A stretch of DNA of 64,000 nt from Sternotherus odoratus (taxonomy: Eukaryota > Chordata > Testudines > Kinosternidae). The position numbers were made by a program, and so were the translations under genes. Positions 46,501 through 57,535 of the stretch are shown in pieces. Every line of letters begins with the position of its first letter. Position 1 is the stretch's first letter. The stretch is taken from assembly GCA_032164245.1 (NCBI GenBank), contig JAVMKO010000006.1:3549001-3613000 (forward strand), in the 5' to 3' direction. The notes under the pieces are model-generated. The model was not told where the DNA came from and ran no database searches. It was given only the letters and a program-made list of their open reading frames with translations.

Positions 46501-47880
46501 GCACTTTGTGTAAAAAGGATCATTTTGGAATCTCTGAGCAAACAGGTGCAAAGACTCATTTTGAAAATGGATTTTAAAAGATTGAAAAGCAATAGCTGCT
46601 CTTTTCAGACGATTTAACATTCATCAGTTGCAAATACAGCGAGCTTTTGCACCAAACCAATAAACGGGTGTCTCCATCAACAATTCAATTCACGTAAAAG
46701 CGAGCGGCCATAGGAAACACCCCACATTTCATCCAAAGGATTCTCTGCATTCCCTTTACTTATTTCTGTCCCTTCCTTTCACTGTGATATTTCTGAACCA
46801 ATCGAGAGCGGTGAACCTACTGCAGTGCTCACATCATGTACTGTATTATCAGTGATAACCAAAAGTGACATCTGCTGGCTGAACTGGGGAAGAATTCACA
46901 CTATTTGGCCTTTTCTGATGTTTCTAGTATAAATTTTACTGTAAGAAGCATTTTCCTTTTTTACTTGAAATCCGAGAATATTGAGAATTGAAAACATTGC
47001 TCCTCAGCTGAAATGTGATTTAAAATTCATTATTTTTGTCTTAAGTAATTTGACTATCTACGAAAGGTTCAAGATAAATTGTAATTGGCCATATGAAAAT
47101 GTCTTTGTAAAATTTCTTTGAACTGTCTTTCCAACTGGTCAACATAATACATGACCTGCACACAAACTCAAGATGCTCGGAAAGGTAAATATGTAGGAAT
47201 CCGATTAATTTAGAACTGTCTCTGGAGTTCAGAATTCTGTCTTATCTTAGTCCTTTCAGATTTATACAAGGATCAATCATATTTACCTGCACAGTAAATA
47301 AGCACTAATATATAAACATACAGCCCCTCCATAGAAATCAGTTATTGGCAAGTGCAGAAAAATAGTGAAGTAGGAAACAAAGTGGAATTTATGTAAATAG
47401 TGAAAGTAGCAACTTATTTGCTGGGTCAGCTGCCCTCACTAAGGAAATCCAATGGATTTATAACATAAGAACTGGGATGTGTGCATGCCAATTAGTTCTA
47501 CAGAGCTGATAAATGAAGAATGGGTGTAAGAATTAGAGTAGTTGATGTACAGAAAGCAGAACCGAATGTCACCAAGAGACTGCTAAACAATAATATCTTG
47601 TCAACACATCTATATGCAGCAAAACACAGCATCTAAGTAAGAGGTGATGCAAATGGAAGCTTTTGACAGTGTCTGAACAAATGTCCCCAGATCAGATAGA
47701 AACAAAATTTGCAATCAAGTGATCATTTGTATCCAATACAGAGTGGTCCTTTGGGAGAAAGCGCAATACAGAAGTGCTACTGTATTAACAGAGAGGAGCC
47801 AGCAGAACTGTTCTGTCATTTTGCTACTGAGTTATTTCCACATTGTCTTAGCTCTGGAGTTACTTAGTTAACTTAGTTAC
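46501..47880. other. Intronic sequence, nothing recognised
   Basis: No element ends, no frame over 62 codons. It looks unique. Confidence 0.5.
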
Positions 47881-47883
47881 TTA

Positions 47884-48184
47884 GCCCTGGTCTACACTGG
47901 GGAAGGGGGGAGGCATCGATCTAAGATACACAACTTCAGCTACGAGAATAGCGTAGCTGAAGTCGACATACTTTAGACTGACTTACTGCAGCATCTTCAC
48001 AGCGCTGACTCAACTTCTGCTGCTCCCCCGTCGACTCCGCCTGCGCCTCTCACGGCGGTGGAGTACAGGAGTAGAAGGGAGAGCGCTCAGGGATCGATTT
48101 ACCGTGTCTAGACTAGACGTGATAAATCAGCCCCCAATAGATTGATCTCACAGTGTCGATCCCCGTCGTAGTGTAGACCTGCCC
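47884..48184. mobile_element. Harbinger-type MITE with TTA duplication
   Basis: Ends GCCCTGGTCTACACT and the complement of GGGCAGGTCTACACTAC. TTA at 47881-47883 and 48185-48187. It holds a hairpin around 47935-47965 ('acttcagctacgagaatagc', 'gtagctgaagtcg') and several 'tcgat' words. Same family as 30517-30773 and related by ends to 26815-27507. Confidence 0.88.
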
Positions 48185-48187
48185 TTA

Positions 48188-49129
48188 GTTACTCTGAAGC
48201 ATGAATTATAGCTCATGGGGAACGACACCCTTCTTGAATCATGAAAAGGTCTGTGGTGTACGGTGGCATATTCGAAGTATGTGAACTCCTGGATATCTGA
48301 CATGCTCCCACTCAAAGATTTTCTCTATGGTTTAAATTCACAGTCAGCAGACGTTATCCAGGTTTATCTGGCAAGCCTGCAGCTCTGCAATAATCTCCAG
48401 TTGCCAATGCAGCTTCTCCGTGCCAATGCTCATTAGGGTTGGCCGGAAAACAAGAACTTCGCTTCACAAAAAATGTCGAGGTTTTGACATTTGTTTTCAT
48501 TCCACATTAGATCAAAAGCGAGCTCTTTTGGATTGTTTTTTTAAATGTGTGAAAAACCTGCCAGAGTACTTCCTAGCTGCAATTGGGCTTCCTCCCCAGG
48601 GAAGGACACACTTCTTTCCTCTCTCTCCATTTTGCAGTCACTGAGTTTCTATTGTCTCCATCTATATCCCTCGTACATGAAGGTCTTCCTAATGAAGAAG
48701 CACCTGTACTCAGCTCAGACAACCAGAAAGCAACATGCAAAGTGACCCATATTAAACTCATAAACAAACACTTTGGAGGAAGAAAGTCAAATACCAAATA
48801 CCGACTAAACTCCCTCCCTCCCATCATCAATATTTAAATAAAATGTTTAGCTCTTCCCTTGCCATCCCTATATAGAGCACTATACTGACAATGCTCTAGG
48901 GCTCTCTAGTAAATGCTTTTTAACATAAATTCTTCATGCTCTTAGGATTAAAATACTTATGAGAACATTTTTAGCAACCATGGCAAGCAGTTTTTTTAAA
49001 AATAATATCAGCAGAGAACTAGAGTGTTTTTGCCCATTCATGCTTCTTAAAAATAAATCTTTCAGGCCTGTGAACAGCAGAATACAATCAGAAAACCTGA
49101 TATACTAGGCATCCAAACTATGGATCTAG
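48188..49129. other. Intronic sequence, nothing recognised
   Basis: Open frames of 60-85 codons on both strands around 48420-48840 have no signature. Confidence 0.45.
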
Positions 49130-49422
49130 ATTATTCTCAGTGGTAGCAGATGACCGAACAAGGAGTAATGGTCTCAAGTTGCAGTGGGGGAGGTTTAGGT
49201 TGGATGCTAGAAAAAACTTTTTCACTAGGAGGGTGGTGAAGCACTTGAATGGGTTGCCCACAGAGGTGGTGGAATCTCCTTCCTTAGAGGTTTTTAAGGT
49301 CAGGCTTGACAAAGCCCTGCCTGGAATGATTTAGTTGGTGTTGGTCCTGCTTTGAGCAGGGGGGTGGACTAGATAACCACCTGAGGTCCCTTCAAACCCT
49401 GATATTTTATGATTCTATGAGA
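49130..49422 (+). repeat. CR1 LINE 3' end
   Basis: [24 protein letters not shown] wording. Then 'ggtggtggaatctccttcct' and 'gaggtcccttcaaaccctga', ending in 'tatgattctatga'. Same subtype as 51697-52935 (opposite strand). 5'-truncated. Confidence 0.9.
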
Positions 49423-51696
49423 GATTTATCTCAATGTTCCTAGAATAGGCAACGTTCCACCTAAACAGGAACAGTATGAAATAATCATCTGCAAGATTTC
49501 ACCCTTTCATACTTAAAAATTGTTTGCTTCATGTACATTAATGGTTGCAAATTATATAGTATGAGATGACAGAAGTTTGCCTTCCAGGCAAATAGGGCTA
49601 TTGACATCAGCAGCTGGAGCACAAAGGTTCACTTACAGCGATCTCTGGCTTTTATCAAAGTTGTGACATTATTTACTTAGATTATTCTAATTACAGAGAG
49701 AAGCCTGTTGAGAATAGAAGGGATCCTTTAACCTAAATCATTATTCTCTTATGCCTAAATCAGCAGATTTCCAACCTCTCAGTAACAATGCAATTTTTTC
49801 CACCCATAATGAATGGTAAAAATGGAAAGAAGCAATTTTGGCGTGCATAAGAAAACTGTGAAACAGGTAGCACTACACTAGGATTGCCTTAATGGCGTTT
49901 ACTTACACGGGGACAGACAACAATACTCTTACACCTGTTAAATAGCATTTTCAGCCACATGCAATCCCAGTGAAGTGAATGGGCTTATTTGCAGAGCAAA
50001 ATGATATTCAGAATGAATACCAGAAACTGGCCCACCATGTTTTTCCACTAGATTTCTAGTATCAGCACATGAATACGCACTGCCCCCACCCTCCGCAAGC
50101 CAGTTTAGTACTGCTGTTGGACAAATGACTCTCTCATCTGGCACTTTTAATACTGCATTAATTATTTTTTGTAGTTTGCATTTGATAATCGTATTTATGG
50201 AAACGTTCTTGGCCAGAACAGGATTTAAAAACAAACATAACTGATCACCTCACATAACATTTGCTTTTCCAAATGGAAGACCTCACCCCCAACTTGGAAT
50301 TAATTAATCTTACCTTTGGAAATTGCTATCCCTAATCTAAAAGGGCACTTGCACAGTTGAAAGTCAATAAAAATGACTTGTGACCTTTGATGGAAAGGTC
50401 AAATTTAGTGGGTTTTTCTATTCTCAGAGTCCATGGTGAATAAATTCCAAGTTTTAATTCAGCTGAACCATGGAAATTAATGATCAATCAGTCAGAGCCT
50501 TCATAGACCATCAAAGTTAATGGGTATCTTTTTTATGGCTTACAATGGGCTTTGGAACGGCACATCAATGAACAACCAGTTACATAAAGACAATTGTCTT
50601 TGTTACATTAGATTCCCCGATGGATAGCATCGCTCTGGTCAAGCATCTGAGGTGCTTCAGTTACAGGTCTCCGAGGAGTCATTTACAGCAATCCAGCTTT
50701 TTCACCAGTAGCGAAGTCAGGAGGAAACAAAATTAAAATCAATGGCCTGCATTAATTAACTGGATAGTGTATCTTTTATACTCTTTTCCTGTAGTTTGAG
50801 GAGATATTGTTGGCTCAGTAGCATTCTATTTTAACCCCCCATGGTCTTAGAAACATTTAATTAAAATCAAATACCAGCTGTGTCTAGAAGATGACTCAGA
50901 AATATGTATTTTTTTAAAATTGTAGTGCTAACTTAGAGGAAGTTTTACGACTTAACAGATGTGCAAACAGCAGACATATGGTCACAGACTATTTTATACC
51001 TTCTACATTCCATGAAATACACTACTCTATCCGGATTACAGGAATCGGTTAAAAAAAACATTCAAACTAGTGATGTGAGGAATTTATTGGCCCTGAGTGC
51101 AATGGGACTGATCATGGGTTATAGGTAAAATCAGGGCGTAAATATTATAATTTGTTAACATAGAACCAGGCTATCAAAACTCAGGCAGTACCACTGACAC
51201 CAATGGTGCTACACTAATTTACATCGGTTTAGGCTCTGGCCCATAAAGTGTACTTAAATCTCAATCTCAGAACAAAAGCTGAACAATTTCCCAGGACCAT
51301 TTCTTCACTGATGCTCACGGATGTTCAGAGCTGTCTCTCAATGCTTACAGTGGCCTCTCCCCTCCCCTCTTGTCTGCTCCTAGGATTCTTCCTGAAGGTA
51401 AACTCTAAAACTTTTTTGATCCCAAGTGCCTCCAAGTATTCAAAGGAAACTCTTTGTCGGGACCTTTCTGAAGGCTCTTTGGAGATGGGCCTGGATGGAA
51501 TCCCTGAACGTTAGAGGGTGCTTGAAATTCAAACCTGACTTTGAAACCATGTTCTACAAAAGGGGCCTAATCTGTATAGGAGGCCAAACTGAATCCCTGC
51601 AGGTGAATATCTACAAACATTCAGAGCTGAAATCCTCACCTGGATTACAATGTAGACTGTGAGCTCTCTCAGGGCAGTGGCTGTCTCTTCGATTAA
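49423..51696. other. Intronic sequence, 2.3 kb, mostly unclassified
   Basis: 51175-51243 carries a diverged copy of the recurrent motif ('taccactgacaccaatggtg'), and 51655-51690 a LINE-tail-like piece ('gactgtgagctctctcaggg'). The rest is unclassified. Confidence 0.45.
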
Positions 51697-52935
51697 TAGA
51701 ATATCAGGGTTGGAAAGGATCTCAGGAGGTCATCTAGTCCAACCCCCTGCTCAAAGCAGGACCAACCCCAACTAAATCATTCCAGCCAGGGGTTTGTCAA
51801 GCCTGACCTTAAAAACTTCTAAGGATGGAGATTCTACCACCTCCCTAGGGAATCTATTCCAGTGCTTCACCACCCGCCTAGTGAAACAGTGTTTTTTAAT
51901 ATCCAACCTAAACCTCAAATTGAGACCATTGCTCCTTGTTCTGTCATCTGCCACCATTGAGAAGAGCCGAGCTCCATCCTCTTTGGAACCCCCTTTCAGG
52001 TACTTGAAGGCTGCTATCAAATCCCCCCTCACTCTTCTCTTCTGAAGACTAAACAATCCCAGTTTCCTCAGACTCTCCTCGTAAGTCATGTGCTCCAGTC
52101 CTCTAATCATTTTTGTTGCCCTCTGCTGGACCCTCTCCAATTTGTCCTCATTCTTTCTGTAGTGGGAGGACCAAAACTGGACACAGTACTCCAGGTGTGG
52201 CCTCATCAGTGCCGAATAGAGGGGAATAATCACTTCCCTCGATCTGCTAGCAATGCTCCTACTCATATAGCCCAATATCCTGTTGGCCTTCTTGGCAATA
52301 AGAGCACACTGTTGACTCAAATCCAGCTTCTCATCCACTACAATCCCCAGGTCCTTTTCTGCAGAACTGCTGCTGAGCCAATCAGTTCGCAGCCTGTAGT
52401 AATGAATGAGGTTCTTCCTTCCAAAGTGCAGGATTCTGCACTTGTCCTTGTTGAACCTCATCAAATTTCTCTTGGCCCAATCCTCCAATTTCTCTAGGTC
52501 CCTCTGTAGCCTAGCCCTACCCTCCAGCATATCTACCTCTCCTCCCACCCCCGCTAGCTTAGTGTCATCCCCGAACTTGCTGAGGGTGCAATTCATCCCA
52601 TCCTCCAGATCATTGATAAAGATGTTGAACAAAACTGGTCCCAGGACTGGTCCCAGGACTGATCCGCTTGATACTGGCTGCCAACTAGACCTCGAGCCAT
52701 TGATCACTACCTGTTGAGCCCGACAATCTAGCCACTTTATAATCCATTCATTCAATCCATACTACTTTAACTTGCTGGCAAGAATACCGTGGGAGACCAT
52801 ATCAAAAACTTTGCTAAAGTCAAGGTATATCACATCCAACACTTTCCCCATATCCACAGAGCCAGTTATCTCATCGGAGAAAGCAATCAGCTTGGTCAGG
52901 CATGACATGTCTCTTTTTAGTGAGTGTGAGTGTGT
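51697..52935 (-). repeat. CR1 LINE, best preserved copy in the window
   Basis: The plus strand starts 'agaatatcagggttggaaag', the reversed CR1 terminus. The minus-strand reading begins in the RT with LTKLIAFSDEI, then FSKVFDMVSH (box A Asp). After one stop (about 52756) comes the long open frame. 1.24 kb, 5'-truncated at a (GT)n run. Confidence 0.9.
51772..52755 (-). pseudogene. CR1 ORF2 C-terminal half, 327-codon open frame
   Basis: Reverse transcriptase palm and thumb of a CR1 retrotransposon. It starts within the RT at NEWIIKWLDCRAQQVVING. It passes the B-box region, where [14 protein letters not shown] shows an in-frame duplication and the usual SGVPQG is altered. It keeps FGDDTKLAG (the catalytic FADD box with Gly for Ala, both Asp present). 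It ends with the standard C-terminus [19 protein letters not shown]. The start codon is not original; a stop and 5' truncation remove the endonuclease and most of the RT. It is a young-looking dead copy. Confidence 0.9.
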
Positions 52936-52948
52936 GTGTGTGTGTGTA
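52921..52948 (+). repeat. (GT)n microsatellite
   Basis: A run of about nine GT units with one interruption, at the broken 5' edge of the CR1 copy. Confidence 0.85.
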
Positions 52949-53580
52949 CAGCGGACACCTTTCTAATCACTGTTAATTAGACAGCCCAGGCCCCACCCTG
53001 GCCCCACCTCTTCCCCACAAGGCCCCGCTCATTCTTTGCTTGTAGAACCTTCCTGGGGCTGAACTGTCCCCTGGTGAAAGCTGTAGGAGGAGGGACTCTG
53101 AAGGGAAAACTCCAGTCAGATCCTACTGTGGCGATTCCCCACTACTGCGCTGACCAGGGTGGGGCAAATCACTGGGGATCTGCAGGAAGCTTTGTGACTG
53201 CACCCCAGCATGGACCACCATGTGTCCTACTGCCAGTTCCTGGGTGTCATCTTTCCTGCCATGGACATCCCATCTCCTTGATAGTGAATGCCCTTGGGAG
53301 AAGAGCCAGACATGAACATGAGTCTGTATTAGCTTTCCTAGGCAAGGTCTGCAGGGCCAGGGTAGGACGATGTGCCATCCCCAAGCCCACCACCTCTCCA
53401 TCCCCTCCCCAGCAAAGGTCCTGGACTTGTGGGGTGGCCTCCACTGGGGCAGGGGTGTTGCTGCAATGGCTCAGCCCCACATCTGCTGGAGCGCATGGCC
53501 ATAGGGCACAGTTTGCCCCCAGAATTGTTTTAAAGAGTTTCACAATCAGACTTAAGACGCCCATTTAAAAAGGATGCTGG
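52949..53580. other. Unclassified GC-moderate block
   Basis: A plus-strand open frame of 164 codons (53074-53568) and overlapping minus-strand frames. There is no signature that I recognise and no splice context that would make it an exon. I do not call a gene. Confidence 0.35.
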
Positions 53581-54075
53581 TGTCTTGTAAGCGGGCCTCT
53601 GGCCGCCCTCTTCGAAATACAGGCAGGAGACTGCTTTTTGGCTTCACCGGTGTCTTTTATTCTTTCACACAGTGCAAAACCCCCAGCACCTATATACAGC
53701 TTATTTACAAGTTCAGTTTAGGCTCAGCCCCCAGTCTGGCTGGCCTCAGGATTAGCTAGATCAGGGGTCTCCAAACTGCGGCCCGCGAGGCCCTCTCATC
53801 CGGCCCGCGGAGATCTTTTTGGCTCCGCGCTGGGGCCTGGAAGCGCCGCGCGGGCCGCCGCCGCCAGCCGCGGGGCCTGGAAGCGCCGCGCGCTCGGCCG
53901 CCGCCGCCAGCCGCGGGGCCGGGACGCGCCGCGTGCTCCGCTGCCGCCGCCGGCCAGGGACGGCTCGGAGCTGGGGCCGGGACGCGCCGCACCGCCACGC
54001 AGTTGCAGGGGGCGAAACAAGGAGCCACCCACTGCCAGGCGGCGAACCGGTCTGTGGGGAGAGACCGGGTTGAGC

Positions 54076-55404
54076 AGGTCAGTTGGGGGGGTGAGAGACC
54101 TGGCTGGGTGGGTCAGTTGGGGGGGGGGGTTGGAGGAAAGGAGGTTTTGGGGTGAGAGACCTGGCTGGGTGGGTCAGTTGGGGGGGGGGGTTGGAGGAAA
54201 GGAGGTTTTGGGGTGAGAGACCTGGCTGGGTGGGTCAGTTGGGGGGGGGTTGGAGGAAAGGAGGTTTTGGGGTGAGAGACCTGGCTGGGTGGGTCAGTTG
54301 GGGGGGGGGTTGGAGGAAAGGAGGTTTTGGGGTGAGAGACCTGGCTGGGTGGGTCAGTTGGGGGGGGGTTGGAGGAAAGGAGGTTTTGGGGTGAGAGACC
54401 TGGCTGGGTGGGTCAGTTGGGGGGGGGGGTTGGAGGAAAGGAGGTTTTGGGGTGAGAGACCTGGCTGGGTGGGTCAGTTGGGGGGGGGGGGTTGGAGGAA
54501 AGGAGGTTTTGGGGTGAGAGACCTGGCTGGGTGGGTCAGTTGGGGGGGGGGGTTGGAGGAAAGGAGGTTTTGGGGTGAGAGACCTGGCTGGGTGGGTCAG
54601 TTGGGGGGGGGGGTTGGAGGAAAGGAGGTTTTGGGGTGAGAGACCTGGCTGGGTGGGTCAGTTGGGGGGGGGGGGGTTGGAGGAAAGGAGGTTTTGGGGT
54701 GAGAGACCTGGCTGGGTGGGTCAGTTGGGGGGGGGGGGTTGGAGGAAAGGAGGTTTTGGGGTGAGAGACCTGGCTGGGTGGGTCATTTGGGGGGGGGGTT
54801 GGAGGAAAGGAGGTTTTGGGGTGAGAGACCTGGCTGGGTGGGTCATTTGAGGGGGGGGGGGGTTGGAGGAAAGGAGGTTTTGGGGTGAGAGACCTGGCTG
54901 GGTGGGTCAGTTGGGGGGGGGGGTTGGAGGAAAGGAGGTTTTGGGGTGAGAGACCTGGCTGGGTGGGTCAGTTGGGGGGGGGTTGGAGGAAAGGAGGTTT
55001 TGGGGTGAGAGACCTGGCTGGGTGGGTCAGTTGGGGGGGGGGGGTTGGAGGAAAGGAGGTTTTGGGGTGAGAGACCTGGCTGGGTGGGTCAGTTGGGGGG
55101 TGGGTAGGAGGGAAGGAGGTTTTGGGGTGAGAGACCTGGCTGGGTGGGTCAGTTGGGGGGGGGGGTTGGAGGAAAGGAGGTTTTGGGGTGAGAGACCTGG
55201 CTGGGTGGGTCAGTTGGGGGGGGGGGTTGGAGGAAAGGAGGTTTTGGGGTGATAGACCTGGCTGGGTGGGTCAGTTGGGGGGTGGGTGGGAGGGAAGGAG
55301 GTTTTGGGGTGAGAGACCTGGCTGGGTGGGTCATTTGGGGGAGGGGGGTTGGAGAAAAGGAGGTTTTGGGGTGAGAGACCTGGCTGGGTGGGTCAGTTGG
55401 GGGG
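54076..55404 (+). repeat. Minisatellite, about 22 units of 58-63 bp
   Basis: Unit words: 'gagagacctggctgggtggg', 'tcagttggggggg', 'ttggaggaaaggaggttttg'. Length differences come almost only from the G-run (about 6 to 13 G). A few units carry single changes: 'tcattt' for 'tcagtt' near 54783, 54842 and 55331, and 'gatagacc' near 55251. 'ggtgggtgggagggaagg' variants occur at about 55100 and 55280. Repetitive frames (MRDLAGWVSWGG...) are artefacts. Confidence 0.95.
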
Positions 55405-55700
55405 TTGATGTGTAGTGAACAGGTGTTCATGTGTAGTGTTCATGTGTAGTGAACAGGTGTTCATGTGTAGTGAACAGGTGTAGTGTTCATGTGTTCATGT
55501 GTAGTGTTCAGGTGTAGTGTTCAGGTGTTCATGTGTAATGTTCATGTGTAGTGAACAGGTGTTCATGTGTAGTGTTCATGTGTAGTGTTCATGTGTAGTG
55601 AACAGGTGTTCATGTGTAGTGTTCATGTGTAGTGTTCATGTGTAGTGAACAGGTGTTCATGTGTAGTGTTCAGGTGTAGTGAACAGGTGTTCATGTGTAG
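55405..55700 (+). repeat. Short-unit tandem array (10-12 bp)
   Basis: Alternating 'gtgttcatgtgta' and 'gtgaacaggtgttcatgtgt' words, about 25 short units, directly after the G-rich minisatellite and still inside the hAT element. Confidence 0.9.
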
Positions 55701-56189
55701 TGTATCAATGTGTTATTAAATAATAACTGAATAAAATAATATTAAATAAATAATTAAAAACAACATCCATGTTTTGATTCTTTTTTATTTGGACCTCGAG
55801 TGTGTTGTCGGCCCCCGAACTGCTATTTAATAGTTAATGCGGCCCTCGGGCTGAAAAGTTTGGAGACCCCTGAGCTAGATCCTGCAGGCTTTCAGCCTCA
55901 GCTAGCTTCCTCCCCTTCAGCTTACTCCCCTGCACCTTCTCTATCTCTCTCTGTCTCTTTCTCCTTCTCCTTCCTACCTCTCTTCTCTGGCTTCCTCCCT
56001 GGCAGGCTTTATATCCCCTGGGGGCAGCCAGGTGGAGCACATTAAGCCCTCTGCAGCCCAGGGCTACAGCCAGCTGGCTGATTAGCCTTTCCTAGCAGGC
56101 CGGGCTTGCAGAGGCTTCTGCCTGTTGCTGGGTAAGGAGGGAGCAGGGGCTGACTCAGCAGGCCCTGGTCAGCTGCCTGCTACATGTCT

Positions 56190-57270
56190 TATTGTCGGAT
56201 AGGTTGGTGGGACATGAGGCTGCCACAGTCAGTGGTATGGTAGGAAGGCCTTCTCCTGTCCTTGGGAAAGAGATAATCATTACTGCAACAGTCATTCAGA
56301 CGTACACGAGAGCTTGCAACTTGCCATCAGTTTATAGCCTGCAACATTCATTTAGATGTACATGAACAGTAATAACTTACAGTCCGCTTGTAATCAAATC
56401 TTCCTTTACAGAAACACTGTTACCGCCAGCCGAGATTTACAGGTAGTTTGTATGCGTGTCTTCATAAGGAAATAAATTAATTTCAACGATAATTCAAATC
56501 ATCCACTCTACAATCTTGCTCTATATTTAAATCTAATATTCTCTAGATGTTAAATGAACCTTAGCTCTATAGCAGATTCTCAGGTTCAGGCGTGCTCAGA
56601 CCTTTTCTAATCTAGGCTGTAGGGCACCTGGCCTTGATTTGGAATTAACCTCCATTTTTCATTTTCTTATTGGCATCCCGTGAAGTAGCATAAAGCTCGT
56701 TGCTCGTGGCTACAATAATTCCATTTGCTAATATATATCATATTAGCTATTCTAAAACTTACCTGGGGAGAATGATTATTCCTGACATTTAATATTTGTT
56801 CTGAGAAGGGAAGCAAATTTAACATATTGCACTTAGCAGGTGTAGCATTAGTAATGTTCAAACACTTGGCATTTCCTCATGAATGCTCCCAAGGATGGGG
56901 TGCGGGAGAAGATGAATGCCACTAGCCTGATAACGTGACAAGTTGGCCTCTAGAGTGTCTGCTAGCCATGCACCTCACAGTGTCTTTCTGGAGGGCCACA
57001 GCAATGATGTTGGCTCTGGGGAAAGACACTTAATACCATAGCAGCCTAACTTGTCATAAGACTGAGCATCCTAAATTTATGGAGGGGATGTGATGATCAG
57101 ATGGCCGACAGTGGTGTACGGCCCATCCTCTACTGCCATTAGCTAATATCTCAAATGGCCAGCACAGAGGGGAAGGCCTCTTAGTGACTACAGAGAATTC
57201 CTCCCCTGGTGTCTGGCTGGTAGGTCTCTTCCACTTGTTCAGGGTACAACTGGTTGCCATGTTTGGGTTT
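56190..57270. other. Intronic sequence, nothing recognised
   Basis: No termini, no frame above 68 codons. Confidence 0.5.
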
Positions 57271-57535
57271 GGGGAGAAATTTCCTCCAGGTCAGATTGGC
57301 AGAAACCCTGGGGGATTTTTGCCTTCCTCTGCAACATGAAGCCCAGGTCATTTCAACTAGAGAAAAGGGTGGATTATTTCTGTATTAAGATTTCAGGACC
57401 TCAGTAACTCAGTCAGAGATTATGGGTCTATTACAGGAGTGGGTGAGATTCTGGGACCTGTGATTAGCAGGACATCAGACTATATGGTCGTGATGGTCCT
57501 TCCTGGCTTTACAATCTATGAGCCTATGAACTAGA
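57271..57535 (+). repeat. CR1 LINE 3' end
   Basis: 'aaatttcctccaggtcagat' and 'gggggatttttgccttcctc', then 'atatggtcgtgatggtcctt' and 'cctggctttacaatctatga'. CR1 3' non-coding wording only. Confidence 0.8.

Larger units (their letters stand above)
53762..55872. mobile_element. 2.1-kb hAT element carrying minisatellites
   Basis: Ends CAGGGGTCTCCAAACTGCGG and the complement of CAGGGGTCTCCAAACTTTTC. Perfect 8-bp duplication AGCTAGAT (53754-53761 and 55873-55880). Subterminal GC-rich block 53820-54060 ('gggcctggaagcgccgcgcg' repeated), then a 22-unit array, a second array, and an A/T-rich end with 'ataataactgaataaaataa'. No transposase. Same end family as the 290-bp element at 17053-17342. Confidence 0.93.
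53586..56184 (-). repeat. Solo LTR, family B, split by an hAT element
   Basis: Ends TGTAAGCGGGCC and CCTGCTACA. Identical 5-bp duplications TGTCT at 53581-53585 and 56185-56189. Without the hAT and its duplication the LTR is about 480 bp, close to the 502 bp copy at 22392-22893. It matches that copy reversed: 'ggcaggagactgctttttgg', 'gtgtcttttattc' for the poly-A signal region, and 'ctttatatcccctg' for the TATA box. Confidence 0.9.

Noticed and set aside
54076..55404. CRISPR-like regular repeat array
   Set aside because: Units are contiguous with no unique spacers, repeats are about 60 bp, and the DNA is vertebrate intron.
54152..55430. Repetitive protein frames with a repeating RDLAGWVSWGG pattern
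   Set aside because: They follow the minisatellite unit and shift with each change in G-run length, so they are not a conserved coding repeat.
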